64,000 bases of DNA from Cohnella silvisoli. Lineage in GTDB: Bacteria; Bacillota; Bacilli; Paenibacillales; Paenibacillaceae. The stretch lies in contig NZ_JAIOAP010000001.1 of NCBI RefSeq assembly GCF_021190915.1, forward strand, positions 806,001-870,000, given 5' to 3'. The translations under genes were made by a program, and so were the position numbers. The notes under the pieces were generated by a model that did not search any database, was not told the DNA's origin, and saw nothing but the letters and a program-made list of their open reading frames with translations. This document shows, piece after piece, positions 9,460 through 18,204 of this stretch (position 1 is the first letter of the stretch; every line of letters starts with the position of its first letter).

Positions 9460-9507
9460 GATTGGATGTTGGGATTCGGCGAACGATGCCGGATCCTATT
9501 TCTTTTA
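9454..9507 (+). terminator. Terminator of the arabinan operon
   Basis: AAATAGGAT, which includes the stop codon, pairs with ATCCTATTT across about 30 nt and is followed by a T-rich run. Confidence 0.6.
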
Positions 9508-9594
9508 ACCTATGGGACGATAAGATGGGATTCGACTTTCTAGGAGCCCAGTCAATTGATTTCTTCGAATGACAACAAAAAAGCTATCAAAAGA

Positions 9595-9619
9595 CTATGA
9601 ATAATGAATGTTTACAATA
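9595..9619 (+). promoter_or_regulatory. Promoter A of a shared three-promoter set
   Basis: CTATG (9595-9599), exactly 12 nt, then TTACAATA (9612-9619) with TACAAT as a -10. The same architecture occurs at 13204 and 14401. No -35 consensus is seen, which fits activation by a response regulator such as the YesN-type protein at 19954. The implied transcript start (about 9625) makes ATG 9621 unusable. Confidence 0.55.
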
Positions 9620-9722
9620 GATGAAAGGCATCGGGGATTTTATAATCATAACGATGGCCGTTAACGGATCAGGGTTTATCGTTAAACGGAATCAGATTCC
9701 CCCTGCGGAAGGATGTCTTTCT

Positions 9723-11597
9723 ATGTTGCTTGAGAAGGTTGCTAAATTGGAGCTAACCGGTGTGTTTCTGAGCGCCGATCAATTGAAGCCTTTTCCGAAT
9801 GCGGCGGACCGTGGAGCATGGAACGACGTTTCGTCCGAGGCGAAGGAACAGTGGGTATCCCTTGCGGAACAATATTTCGACTTTAATTGGCCGGCATTAA
9901 AAATGGAGCATTATATGGCGCTAAAGCGCAAAGGCGATATCCACGGCTATTTGAATCCTCATTGGGAGCGGCGCAGCGTTCTTGGTTTTTTGGCGATTGC
10001 GGAGTGCATCGAAGGAAAGGGGCGGTATCTGGACCAGATCATCAATGGGGTTTTCTGTATTTGCGAGGAAACGAGCTGGATGCAGCCGATGGCAAACACG
10101 TATTTGCAAAAGGTGAATCTGGGGGAACTTCTGCCGGATGAGGCGGATCATATTGTCGATCTTAGCAGCTCGGAAACGGCAGCCTTGCTCACATGGACGT
10201 ATTATTTGCTCAAAGAGCAATTCGATTCAATCAGTCCAAGGATTGGTCAACGCATTGAACGGGAAGTGCGCAATCGCGTGCTGATGCCTTACTTGGAACA
10301 TGACGATTACTGGTGGATGGGTTTTCTAGAAGGCGTGCGCGTGAATAACTGGAACCCTTGGTGCAATAGCAGCGTTCTAATGGGTTTCCTAGTATTGGAA
10401 AAGGATGCGTTTATTCGGGAGCGGGGCATCTTGAAAGTCATGCGCAGCCTGGACGTATTTATCGCAACCCATTCGCCGGACGGCTGCTGCGATGAAGGCC
10501 CGATGTATTGGAGCAGATCGGGCGGCTCCTTATATGATTGTTTAGAACTGTTGGACCTTGCTTCTTCGCATAAGGTGAATATATTTAATGAACCGATCGT
10601 GAAGGAGATCGGACGGTATTTGTACAAGGTGCACATCCATGGCGATTATTGCGTTGATTTCGCCGATGGGGATGCGAAAGCGGGTATGCAGGGCGATGTC
10701 GCGTTCGGTTACGGGAAGTGTATTAAGGACGATAATCTGATGCAGCTTGGAGCGAGCACCTCCCGGCGTAAAGTGGGCGCCATTGATTGGTTCCCCCTCT
10801 ATAGATACATCCGGGATATTTTTCAGGAGAAGGAACGAAAGTCATATGGCGTTAAAGCCCCTTATGTCAGGGACTCTTGGATGGCGCATGCGCAGGTCAT
10901 GACGGCAAGGGAGACGGAAGGCAGCGAGAAGGGGCTCTATTTGGCGGCCAAAGGGGGCCACAATCTGGAGTCCCATAATCACAACGACGTAGGCGGATTT
11001 ATCGTGTATGCCGATGGACTGCCGGTATTGATTGATCTGGGCACAGAGGCATACACTTCGCAAACGTTCAGTCCCCAGCGGTTTGAGCTGTGGTATTTGC
11101 AATCCGCCTACCATAACTTGCCGACCGTACGGGGCGTGATGCAGCAGGACGGCGGACGATTCCGGGCGAAGCAGGCGAGCTATCGGCAATTCGGCAACGA
11201 TTCGGAGATGCAGGTCGATATCTCCGAGGCTTACCCCCAGGAAGCGGGCATTATTTCCTGGAGCCGTTCTTTCCGCCTCGTTCGGGACAAGAAAGCGGCA
11301 GTTGAAATCACGGACCATTATTCGCTGAACGAACCGACAGACGAATTATATTTCAGCATTATGACTGTTTGCGAGCCGGTACAGGGGAAGAGTGGTTCTT
11401 TTATTTTGGAATATGATCCCGGCAAGCATGTCGTTGTCAGATATGATGCGGAAAGCTTTATTTGGAACTTCGAGAGGATCGAGCTTACCGACAAACGGCT
11501 GCAGTCTAATTGGGGCAACGCTGTATATCGAATCTTATTAAAAGCGAGAGAGCCAATGATTCATGGGACGGCTAAAATCAATTTAATGCGCATATGA
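9723..11597 (+). CDS. Heparinase II/III family protein (intracellular polysaccharide lyase candidate)
   Basis: The 624-residue protein has an N-terminal alpha/alpha toroid (about 1-330, with DDYWWMGFLEGVRVNNWNPW and WNPWCNSS) and a C-terminal beta-sandwich. The latter includes GHNLESHNHNDVGGFIVYADG, the region holding the family's catalytic and metal-site histidines. Family members cleave uronate-containing glycosaminoglycans or alginate by beta-elimination. No signal peptide is visible, so it would act on imported oligosaccharides. Start: the frame opens at 9621, but GGAAGG at 9707-9712 with ATG 9723 gives MLLEKVAKLE, a usual family start, and the promoter reading excludes 9621. ATG 9654 is the alternative. 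Substrate unknown. Confidence 0.85.
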   Translation: MLLEKVAKLELTGVFLSADQLKPFPNAADRGAWNDVSSEAKEQWVSLAEQYFDFNWPALKMEHYMALKRKGDIHGYLNPHWERRSVLGFLAIAECIEGKGRYLDQIINGVFCICEETSWMQPMANTYLQKVNLGELLPDEADHIVDLSSSETAALLTWTYYLLKEQFDSISPRIGQRIEREVRNRVLMPYLEHDDYWWMGFLEGVRVNNWNPWCNSSVLMGFLVLEKDAFIRERGILKVMRSLDVFIATHSPDGCCDEGPMYWSRSGGSLYDCLELLDLASSHKVNIFNEPIVKEIGRYLYKVHIHGDYCVDFADGDAKAGMQGDVAFGYGKCIKDDNLMQLGASTSRRKVGAIDWFPLYRYIRDIFQEKERKSYGVKAPYVRDSWMAHAQVMTARETEGSEKGLYLAAKGGHNLESHNHNDVGGFIVYADGLPVLIDLGTEAYTSQTFSPQRFELWYLQSAYHNLPTVRGVMQQDGGRFRAKQASYRQFGNDSEMQVDISEAYPQEAGIISWSRSFRLVRDKKAAVEITDHYSLNEPTDELYFSIMTVCEPVQGKSGSFILEYDPGKHVVVRYDAESFIWNFERIELTDKRLQSNWGNAVYRILLKAREPMIHGTAKINLMRI

Positions 11598-11609
11598 GGG
11601 GGAGCAGGA

Positions 11610-12812
11610 ATGAATAGAGATTACGTGTTATTGAGCCGGGCCGGTGTGATCACGGTCGGCGGTCCCGATAGTTGTTTCCCGGGGTTTACTTCGCTTGCCA
11701 TCCAATCCGCGATCGATGAAGCATCCAAACAAGGCGGCGGCATTGTTAAGCTGGACAAGGGTACGTTCGAGATAACGGGACCGATTCGGCTGATTGATCG
11801 GTTGACGTTTACAGGAGCAGGGCCGGAAACGATATTGCGCAAATCGGACGGTGTTAGAAGCCGCTTTACGGTTGATGCCGACTATGGCGAACTCCGGGTA
11901 GAAGTGGCGGACGGCAGCGGTTTCCGTGTCGGTATGGGAATTCAAATTTACGACGAATCGCAACAGTGGGGCTGGGCGGAGAGCAAGGCGACCATTACTT
12001 CCATAGATCGCAACGTGCTGCACTTTGACCGCTATTTAGTGAGAGACTACAATTCGGATGACGGCGGAACGGTTACGAACGCTTGCTCCATTATCGAAGG
12101 AGTAGAGGTCGAGCACGTCAAAATCTGCAATTTGACCATTCAAGGAAATAAAGAAGCGAATTGGCCGACTGGCGGTTGCCGGGCAGGCGGGATTTATTTG
12201 CACAAGGTGAATAATTGTCTGATTGAGCACGTTACTGTGGAGGATTTTCATGGCGATGGCATCAGTTGGCAAATAACGGAGGATATTTCTCTCTATCGCT
12301 GCGTTGTCCGCGGTTGTACGGGATCGGGCTTACATCCAGGCTCGGGATCTCTCTATACCCGCGTGAACGAGTGCGACTGCAGCGACAACGGGAAGTCAGG
12401 GCTGTTTATTTGCTGGCGCGTGCAGCATGGGGAGTTCACGAGGAATACGTTCGCGCGCAATGGGGACAACGGGATCTCCATCGGGCATAAGGATTCCGAT
12501 AATCGGTTCTCGCATAACGTGATCAGCGATAACGCCGTTAGCGGCATCTACTTCCGGCCTGAGAAAACAAGCAACGGGGCAAATCGAAATGTCTGGACGA
12601 ATAATATCATCGAAAATAACGGAAACGAAGAGGTTGGCTACGGAATTTACGTTAACGGAGCGTCGGCGGACAATGAATTCAAACATAACGTTATCCGCGA
12701 TACGGGCGTGCAGCGCCAGAAGACGGCCATTTGGCTGGCGGAAGACGTTGCCGGTTTCAACCTTGCAGAGGATATCGCGCAGAACGTTCGTGGGAAAGTC
12801 GAGGAAGCTTAA
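11610..12812 (+). CDS. Right-handed parallel beta-helix protein (pectate-lyase superfamily)
   Basis: The 400-residue protein has repeating short beta-strand turns with Asn and Gly ladders (CNLTIQGNKEAN, VTVEDFHGDGISW, SHNVISDNAVSGIYF, WTNNIIENNGNEEVGYGIY). These are typical of right-handed parallel beta-helices found in polysaccharide lyases, epimerases and GH28-like enzymes. It has no signal peptide. GGGGGAG lies 6 nt before the ATG, 12 nt after the lyase gene, so both are cotranscribed. A role in breaking down the same imported uronate-rich oligosaccharide is inferred; catalytic residues cannot be assigned from sequence alone. Confidence 0.82.
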   Translation: MNRDYVLLSRAGVITVGGPDSCFPGFTSLAIQSAIDEASKQGGGIVKLDKGTFEITGPIRLIDRLTFTGAGPETILRKSDGVRSRFTVDADYGELRVEVADGSGFRVGMGIQIYDESQQWGWAESKATITSIDRNVLHFDRYLVRDYNSDDGGTVTNACSIIEGVEVEHVKICNLTIQGNKEANWPTGGCRAGGIYLHKVNNCLIEHVTVEDFHGDGISWQITEDISLYRCVVRGCTGSGLHPGSGSLYTRVNECDCSDNGKSGLFICWRVQHGEFTRNTFARNGDNGISIGHKDSDNRFSHNVISDNAVSGIYFRPEKTSNGANRNVWTNNIIENNGNEEVGYGIYVNGASADNEFKHNVIRDTGVQRQKTAIWLAEDVAGFNLAEDIAQNVRGKVEEA

Positions 12813-12910
12813 TGAAGCTTTCGCTTTGCAGCATAGGCGACCGTGAGGCGGATATCGAGACAGGGTCTGACGTCATTTTCGAACAGACAGTCTCGCATTT
12901 CGGCAGATGA
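12812..12910 (+). pseudogene. 32-residue coupled ORF, possible remnant of a TIM-barrel sugar isomerase gene
   Basis: The ATG overlaps the previous stop codon (TAATG), so translation is likely coupled. The peptide begins MKLSLCSIGDREADIE, which resembles the first beta-strand of xylose-isomerase-like TIM-barrel proteins. The frame then closes after 32 codons and a terminator follows at once. This suggests the 5' stub of a gene whose body was lost. Chance resemblance over 16 residues is possible. Confidence 0.35.
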
Positions 12911-12915
12911 TATGG

Positions 12916-12958
12916 ATAACCGCTATCCTCGTTTAATTGACGGTAGCGGTTGTTTTTG
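12916..12958 (+). terminator. Intrinsic terminator of the lyase/beta-helix operon
   Basis: AACCGCTA pairs with TAGCGGTT and is followed by TGTTTTTG. Confidence 0.8.
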
Positions 12959-12993
12959 TATTACTGGTCATGATGACGAAGCACGCCACCCAA

Positions 12994-13173
12994 CTAAAAG
13001 TCGGAAAAACCGACTATAACGAGCGGAAACCAAGCACCACCCGGCTCAAAGTCGGAAAAACCGACTATAACGAGCGGAAACCAAGCACCACCCGGCTCAA
13101 AGTCGGAAAAACCGACTATAACGAGCGCAAACCGAGCACTACTCGGCTTAAAGTCGGAAAAACCGACTATAAC
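12994..13173. repeat. Tandem 51-bp hairpin repeat, array 1 (3.5 copies)
   Basis: Units start at 12994, 13045, 13096 and 13147 (last one partial). Each contains the inverted repeat AGTCGG-AAAAA-CCGACT and a 34-bp linker with GCACC or GCACT. The 51-bp period keeps a 17-codon frame open, which makes a spurious N-terminal extension of the next gene; that extension is not considered coding. Confidence 0.9.
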
Positions 13174-13203
13174 GGTGGGCGGCCAATAATGTTTATCAAA
13201 AAC

Positions 13204-13228
13204 CAATGGATCTTAAACGATTACAATA
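13204..13228 (+). promoter_or_regulatory. Promoter B of the shared set
   Basis: CAATG (13204-13208), 12 nt, then TTACAATA (13221-13228). The preceding AAAAAC and the spacer element TTAAACG are shared with promoter C at 14401. It would drive the oxidoreductase gene at 13312 with a leader of about 78 nt. Confidence 0.6.
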
Positions 13229-13311
13229 GGCCTCCATGTTTTTCGATCTTATACTTACCTTGTATTCATGAGGGAAAGGAAAGTTTAACTCGGAGAGTAG
13301 GGATTTCGCGT

Positions 13312-14367
13312 ATGAAAACGAACAAGACGATTCAAATTGCGCTTGTCGGCTGCGGGGGGATGGCTGAGATCACGCGTATGGCCTATAGACAAATTCCTAA
13401 CGCTAAGCTAAGCCTTCTCATCGATATTAACGAGGCAGTGTGCCGCCAAGCGGCGGAGGAAATGGGAGTAGAGCATTGGAGCACTAAGTTCGAGGATGCG
13501 CTGGCGCAGCATATCGATATCGTCGATATAAGCACGCCCAATCACTTCCACGCCTCGCAGGCTGTCTCCGCATTAAACGCCGGCAAGCATGTGCTGATTC
13601 AAAAACCGCTTGCGCCGACTGTCGAAGAGGCGGAGCTAATCGTTCAAGCGGCCAAGAAAAACGGACTGCAAGCAGGGATGTATATGAGTTTCTTCGATAA
13701 CCCGCTGTTTTATGAGGCTAATGCCATCATAACACAAGGAAAACTAGGCGAAATTTCAAGCGTCCGCTGTCGGGCAGCAACCAATAACGAAACTTTCGTA
13801 AGACCGGGCAATTGGCGTAATTCAGCGGAAAAAACGGGCGGAGGCGCATTGATTCAATTGGCGCTCCATCCGCTCAATATGGTGCAATGGCTTGTGGACA
13901 GTCCGGTGGAGAGAGTTATGGCTTTCAGTCATAACCGCCATTCACCGTTGATTGGCGGAGACGACGTTACGGTGGCAACCTGTTATTATGCGAACGGAAT
14001 ATTGGGTTCCGTGGAAGCGTCCTATTGCAGCCATCATTTTACTCTGAGCATTTATGGCACGAAAGGATTCTTGACAATCACGGAAAACACCAGAGTGGAA
14101 CTGATGCTGGGCGAGGCGCACGAAGGAGAGTACATTCGCTGCGAGAAGCCTGGACAAGTGATGAACCTGGAATTTCCTCAGCTGACGATGACTCATATAC
14201 AAGTGGAGCCGAATCCCTACAATCAGCATGCCGCATTCGTGCGAGCGATCCAGAACGGCGAATCCGCACCGGTATCGGCGGAAACGGGACTTCGAGATTT
14301 GAAAATCGTGCAAGCTATCTATCGATCCGCACGAGAGCAAAGGATCGTCGACGTGAATGAACAATGA
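13312..14367 (+). CDS. Gfo/Idh/MocA-family NAD(P)-dependent sugar oxidoreductase
   Basis: The 351-residue protein has an N-terminal Rossmann fold (IALVGCGGMAEITRM, then DIVDISTPNHFH) and the family's lysine motif as IQKPL rather than EKPL (about residue 97). The C-terminal alpha/beta substrate domain includes GGGALIQLALHPLNMVQWL. The family oxidises or reduces sugars, inositols and uronates using NAD(P). ATG 13312 is used because upstream codons lie in the 51-bp repeat array and the promoter. Expression with the lyase and importer genes suggests processing of the released monosaccharide, substrate unknown. Confidence 0.88.
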   Translation: MKTNKTIQIALVGCGGMAEITRMAYRQIPNAKLSLLIDINEAVCRQAAEEMGVEHWSTKFEDALAQHIDIVDISTPNHFHASQAVSALNAGKHVLIQKPLAPTVEEAELIVQAAKKNGLQAGMYMSFFDNPLFYEANAIITQGKLGEISSVRCRAATNNETFVRPGNWRNSAEKTGGGALIQLALHPLNMVQWLVDSPVERVMAFSHNRHSPLIGGDDVTVATCYYANGILGSVEASYCSHHFTLSIYGTKGFLTITENTRVELMLGEAHEGEYIRCEKPGQVMNLEFPQLTMTHIQVEPNPYNQHAAFVRAIQNGESAPVSAETGLRDLKIVQAIYRSAREQRIVDVNEQ

Positions 14368-14400
14368 GAATGAACATCTTCTATTTCCGATAACAAAAAC

Positions 14401-14425
14401 CAATGAAAGTTAAACGGTTACAATA
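14401..14425 (+). promoter_or_regulatory. Promoter C of the shared set
   Basis: CAATG (14401-14405), 12 nt, then TTACAATA (14418-14425), with ACAAAAAC upstream and TTAAACG in the spacer, nearly identical to promoter B. It drives the importer/YesMN operon with a leader of about 65 nt. Confidence 0.6.
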
Positions 14426-14495
14426 TACGGGTTCTTAATGGCTACCTATACTTATCTTGTAGCGCAATAATATCTTGTCCAAAGGGGTGTCGCGT

Positions 14496-16196
14496 GTGCA
14501 TAAGAAATGGCGTAAATGGTCAAGTCTCGCTTTATCGGCCGTATTGGTCGCAGTAATGCTTGCTGGTTGTTCAGGTAATAAAAATGAAGGTTCATCTCCT
14601 GACGGAAGCGGCGGCAGTGAAACGGGCAGCAGCCAACCGGCAGATCAGGCGTTGCCGGAAGTAGACGGTAAATACTCTCCAGAAGTAACGATTACAAACG
14701 TTCGTACGCTAGGGGATGACGTCAAATTCAAAGACGGCGAGAAAATCGACGACAACGTATTCACCCGATGGGCGAAAGAACGTTTAGGAATCAACATTAA
14801 ATATTTGTGGACGACGCCTGTGGCGAACGATGCTTTCAAAACGAAGCTGACGTTGTCCATGTCGGCTAACGAACCGTTACCGGACATTCTGGAAGTCAAG
14901 GGGACGGAAGCGCATGCGTTAATCGAATCGGGTAAATTTCAGGATGCCGGAGCGTTGTTCGACAAGTACGCCTCTGACGCCTATAAGAAGGCGATGGCTG
15001 AGGTTCCGGACGCGTGGCTGCCCTATATGCGTGACGGGAAGAGGATGGCCATTCCGGGCATCGACTATATTATGCAGCACGATGATTCCATGTTCATTCG
15101 CCAGGATTGGCTAGATAAGCTCCATCTCAAGGCGCCAACGACGATCGATGAGATGGAGAAGGTCATGGACGCTTTCGTTAATCAAGATCCCGACGGCAAC
15201 AATAAAAAAGATACGTACGGCATGATTTCGACTTTGAAGGACAACTATAATGCATGGATCGGTACCGGCGAAATATTCGGCGCTTATGGCGCGGTTCCGC
15301 AAATATGGGAAAAAGACGACAAAGGCGACATCGTGTACGGCTCGGTTCGACCGGAAATCAAGCAAGCATTAGGTAAACTCAAAGAATGGATCGACAAAGG
15401 CTATCTGCACAAGGAAGTTGCGCTGCAGGATGAGATGAAAGCCGCGGAGCTGTTTATTTCCGGCAAAGCGGGCATCGCTTTCGGTCCGACCTGGTTATAC
15501 AATTGGCCGCTGCAGGATGTCGTTAAGAATGTACCGGGAGCGATCGTGAAACCTTATCCGCTTCCAGCCGGTCCTGACGGTAAAATAGGCCAAGCGAGCG
15601 AAGGAACCCACAGCTTAGTAATGTTGATTAATAAAGAGATGAAGCATCCGGAAATATACTTCAAATATATCAATTATTTGTATGACCATTACAACGACCC
15701 GGAGGCTGGAGGGGAATTCGAATACGGATTTGCCAAAGGATATGACTATGACATCGTTGATGGCAAGCCTGTATTCGACCCGAACATTCCCGGAGGATAT
15801 ATAGACCCTGCCAAGTATTTCCTGGGCATTCCTCCCCGGACTCCGTCCCAATTCGTTAAGACTCTTGCGGAGCTTAACGGCGGCAAGGAGCCGGCGACCC
15901 CATACGAGAAAAAAATCGCAATGTCGTCGACGAAGCAGCAGATGGAAGCGGCGACCATCGTTGTCAGCCAGCATCAATATACGTTGGATGATTTATTTAC
16001 CGGGGCGCCGACTCCAACCTATAAGGATAAGTGGCAAAATCTGAAGAAAATGGAGATCACGGCATTTACGAAAATCTTGTATGGGAATGCCAGCCTCGAT
16101 TCTTTCGACGATTTCGTCAAAGATTGGAACGCGGCCGGAGGAGAACAGCTCACTCAAGAAATTCGCGAATGGTACAAGACGGTCAAAGGCGAGTAA
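14496..16196 (+). CDS. ABC importer solute-binding lipoprotein (LipO/YtcQ type)
   Basis: The 566-residue precursor has a basic start, a hydrophobic stretch and the lipobox LAGC, followed by a Ser/Gly-rich linker. The long binding-protein fold (residues about 60-560) with RQDWLDKL and EGTHSLVMLINK matches the large SBPs that work with LplB/LplC-type permeases and import complex oligosaccharides. GTG 14496 is chosen: AAAGGGG (14481-14487) lies 8 nt upstream, whereas TTG 14475 lies upstream of that site. The gene heads an operon with two permeases and a YesM/YesN pair. Ligand is inferred to be the product handled by the heparinase-like enzyme. Confidence 0.9.
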   Translation: MHKKWRKWSSLALSAVLVAVMLAGCSGNKNEGSSPDGSGGSETGSSQPADQALPEVDGKYSPEVTITNVRTLGDDVKFKDGEKIDDNVFTRWAKERLGINIKYLWTTPVANDAFKTKLTLSMSANEPLPDILEVKGTEAHALIESGKFQDAGALFDKYASDAYKKAMAEVPDAWLPYMRDGKRMAIPGIDYIMQHDDSMFIRQDWLDKLHLKAPTTIDEMEKVMDAFVNQDPDGNNKKDTYGMISTLKDNYNAWIGTGEIFGAYGAVPQIWEKDDKGDIVYGSVRPEIKQALGKLKEWIDKGYLHKEVALQDEMKAAELFISGKAGIAFGPTWLYNWPLQDVVKNVPGAIVKPYPLPAGPDGKIGQASEGTHSLVMLINKEMKHPEIYFKYINYLYDHYNDPEAGGEFEYGFAKGYDYDIVDGKPVFDPNIPGGYIDPAKYFLGIPPRTPSQFVKTLAELNGGKEPATPYEKKIAMSSTKQQMEAATIVVSQHQYTLDDLFTGAPTPTYKDKWQNLKKMEITAFTKILYGNASLDSFDDFVKDWNAAGGEQLTQEIREWYKTVKGE

Positions 16197-16210
16197 AAGG
16201 CGAAGCCGGG

Positions 16211-16265
16211 CAGAACAATCCGTGGGTAAGCCCATGCCAGCTCATGGATTGTTCTGTCGTTTTTA
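16211..16265 (+). terminator. Attenuator-like terminator between SBP and permeases
   Basis: CAGAACAATCC pairs with GGATTGTTCTG across about 20 nt and runs into TCGTTTTT. Partial read-through would give more SBP than permease. Confidence 0.75.
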
Positions 16266-16298
16266 TTCGCACTCGACTCAGCGAGAGGAGGTACACGG

Positions 16299-17225
16299 AT
16301 GAACAAAGCAGCTTATGAAACCAAAAGCGGATGGAACTGGAAGCGGAATTGGCAGCTTCATGCGATGATGGTTCCTGCCGTTGTCGCGATTCTCATCTTT
16401 GCTTATGTCCCGATGTTAGGGGTTATTATGGCGTTTCAGGACTTTAAGCCGTGGTTAGGCATAGGCGGTTCCAAGTGGGTGGGGTGGGATAATTTTCATA
16501 AGATTTTCGGACAAGAGGACAGTCTTCAAGTGGTCTGGAACACGGTTATTCTTTCGGCCTGGAAAATCGCGGCCGGACTCGTTGTGCCATTCGTCTTCGC
16601 GCTGTTATTAAACGAAGTTCGCAAATTGGCTTTCAAGAGAACCGTGCAGACGCTCGTCTATTTGCCTCATTTTTTATCATGGGTCATTCTCGGCGGAATT
16701 CTGATCGATATGCTTTCGGTTGACGGCGGCATGGTAAACCGCTTTTTGCACAACGTGTTCGGAATCGAACCGATCTTTTTTCTCGGCAACGGAGATTGGT
16801 TCCGTTTTACGGTCGTGGTCAGCCATGTCTGGAAGGAATTCGGCTTCGGCACCATTGTTTTCTTAGCAACGCTGGCAGGCATAAATCCTTCCTTGTATGA
16901 AGCGGCTGTCGTAGACGGGGCAAACCGTTGGAAGCAGACACTGCACATTACTATTCCTGCGATGATGCCCATTACGATCGTAATCGGGACGCTGGCATTA
17001 GGGGGCATATTGAATGCCGGATTCGATCAAATCTTTAATCTGTACAATTCGATGGTGTACGAGAAAGGAGACATTGTCGATACCTTTGTGTACAGGACCG
17101 CTATCGTGCAAGGGAATATGGGTTTCGGTACGGCAGTCGGCTTATTCAAATCGGTTATCGGCATGTTCCTGATCGTAATCTCCTATCGCATGGCATACGT
17201 ATGGGCTAACTATCGCATTTTCTAG
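16299..17225 (+). CDS. ABC importer permease (LplB type)
   Basis: The 308-residue membrane protein has six predicted spans and the EAA loop YEAAVVDGANRWKQTLHITI near residue 205. An N-terminal basic segment precedes the first span (MMVPAVVAILIFAYVPMLGV). GAGAGGAGG precedes the ATG. It pairs with the product of 17249-18127 and the 14496 lipoprotein. As in the other loci here, the ATPase must be encoded elsewhere. LplB-type systems usually import oligosaccharides under YesMN-like control, which matches the downstream genes. Confidence 0.92.
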   Translation: MNKAAYETKSGWNWKRNWQLHAMMVPAVVAILIFAYVPMLGVIMAFQDFKPWLGIGGSKWVGWDNFHKIFGQEDSLQVVWNTVILSAWKIAAGLVVPFVFALLLNEVRKLAFKRTVQTLVYLPHFLSWVILGGILIDMLSVDGGMVNRFLHNVFGIEPIFFLGNGDWFRFTVVVSHVWKEFGFGTIVFLATLAGINPSLYEAAVVDGANRWKQTLHITIPAMMPITIVIGTLALGGILNAGFDQIFNLYNSMVYEKGDIVDTFVYRTAIVQGNMGFGTAVGLFKSVIGMFLIVISYRMAYVWANYRIF

Positions 17226-17248
17226 ATATCTTCAAGGAGGTAGCTCGT

Positions 17249-18127
17249 ATGGTTTATAAATCTCCAAGTCAACGCATTTTTTCCATTGTGAATGTTACCT
17301 TTCTATCGCTCTTGTCTATCGCTTGTATTCTGCCGATGGTTCATATTCTGGCCGTCGCGTTTAGCGGCAAAGCTGCGGCTAACGCCAACCTAGTTAATTT
17401 CTGGCCGATAGACTTCACTGTCGATGCCTTCCGGAAAACGTTCCAAAATCGTAATTTCGTCTCTTCAATGGGAATATCGGTATTCCGCACGCTGTTAGGC
17501 ACTTTAATCTTTCTTGTGCTTTTGATGATTACGAGTTATCCCTTATCGAAAGAACAGCGCGTATTCAAAGGGCGCAGCTTATATATTTGGTATTTCGTCA
17601 TTACGATGCTTTTTAGCGGAGGACTCATTCCGAGTTATATTCTCATTCTGAAGCTTGGACTTAACAACACGATTTGGGCATTGGTTCTCCCTGGCGCGGT
17701 GGATGTATTTTCCCTGATTCTAATGCTTAATTTCTTTCGCAATATTCCAAAAGAGTTGGAGGAAGCTTCGCATATCGATGGCGCAAGTCATTTTACCACG
17801 CTGTTTCGCGTATATTTGCCATTGTCATTGCCGGCCATCGCAACGCTGGCTCTGTTCACCATGGTCGGCCATTGGAACTCTTGGTTCGACGGGATGATTT
17901 ATAACACGAAATCCGAAAACTATCCGCTCGCTACTCTGCTTCAAACGATCATCGTACAGCAAGATTTCAGCAAGATCACGATGGATCCGAAAGCTTTAGC
18001 CGACATTTCCAATCGTACGGTGAAGGCGGCACAAATCTTTATCGGAGCCTTACCCATTCTCTTGGTCTATCCCTTCTTGCAAAAATATTTTGTAAAAGGC
18101 GTCATCTTAGGAGCTGTCAAAGAATAG
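17249..18127 (+). CDS. ABC importer permease (LplC/YtcP type)
   Basis: The 292-residue protein has six predicted membrane spans, the EAA loop LEEASHIDGASHFTTLFRVY and the C-terminal signature QKYFVKGVILGAVKE seen in LplC/YtcP partners. AAGGAGG lies 8 nt before the ATG, 23 nt after the preceding permease. It completes the importer channel and is followed by the sensor kinase gene in the same direction. Confidence 0.92.
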   Translation: MVYKSPSQRIFSIVNVTFLSLLSIACILPMVHILAVAFSGKAAANANLVNFWPIDFTVDAFRKTFQNRNFVSSMGISVFRTLLGTLIFLVLLMITSYPLSKEQRVFKGRSLYIWYFVITMLFSGGLIPSYILILKLGLNNTIWALVLPGAVDVFSLILMLNFFRNIPKELEEASHIDGASHFTTLFRVYLPLSLPAIATLALFTMVGHWNSWFDGMIYNTKSENYPLATLLQTIIVQQDFSKITMDPKALADISNRTVKAAQIFIGALPILLVYPFLQKYFVKGVILGAVKE

Positions 18128-18204
18128 AGAGTGATGGCGGCAGGAGAATAATCCATTCATAATAGAGTGGAATACAGATTCCAACTTAGGGATGCGATGC
18201 TGCT

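Noticed and set aside
12994..13173. CRISPR array
   Set aside because: Linkers are themselves repeated and not unique spacers, the unit is a 51-bp tandem repeat, and no cas gene is present. The same applies to arrays 2, 3 and 4.
12937..13311. 125-residue N-terminal extension of the Gfo/Idh protein with 17-residue repeats
   Set aside because: It is created by the 51-bp repeat array and contains a promoter with TACAAT; the family start is at 13312.
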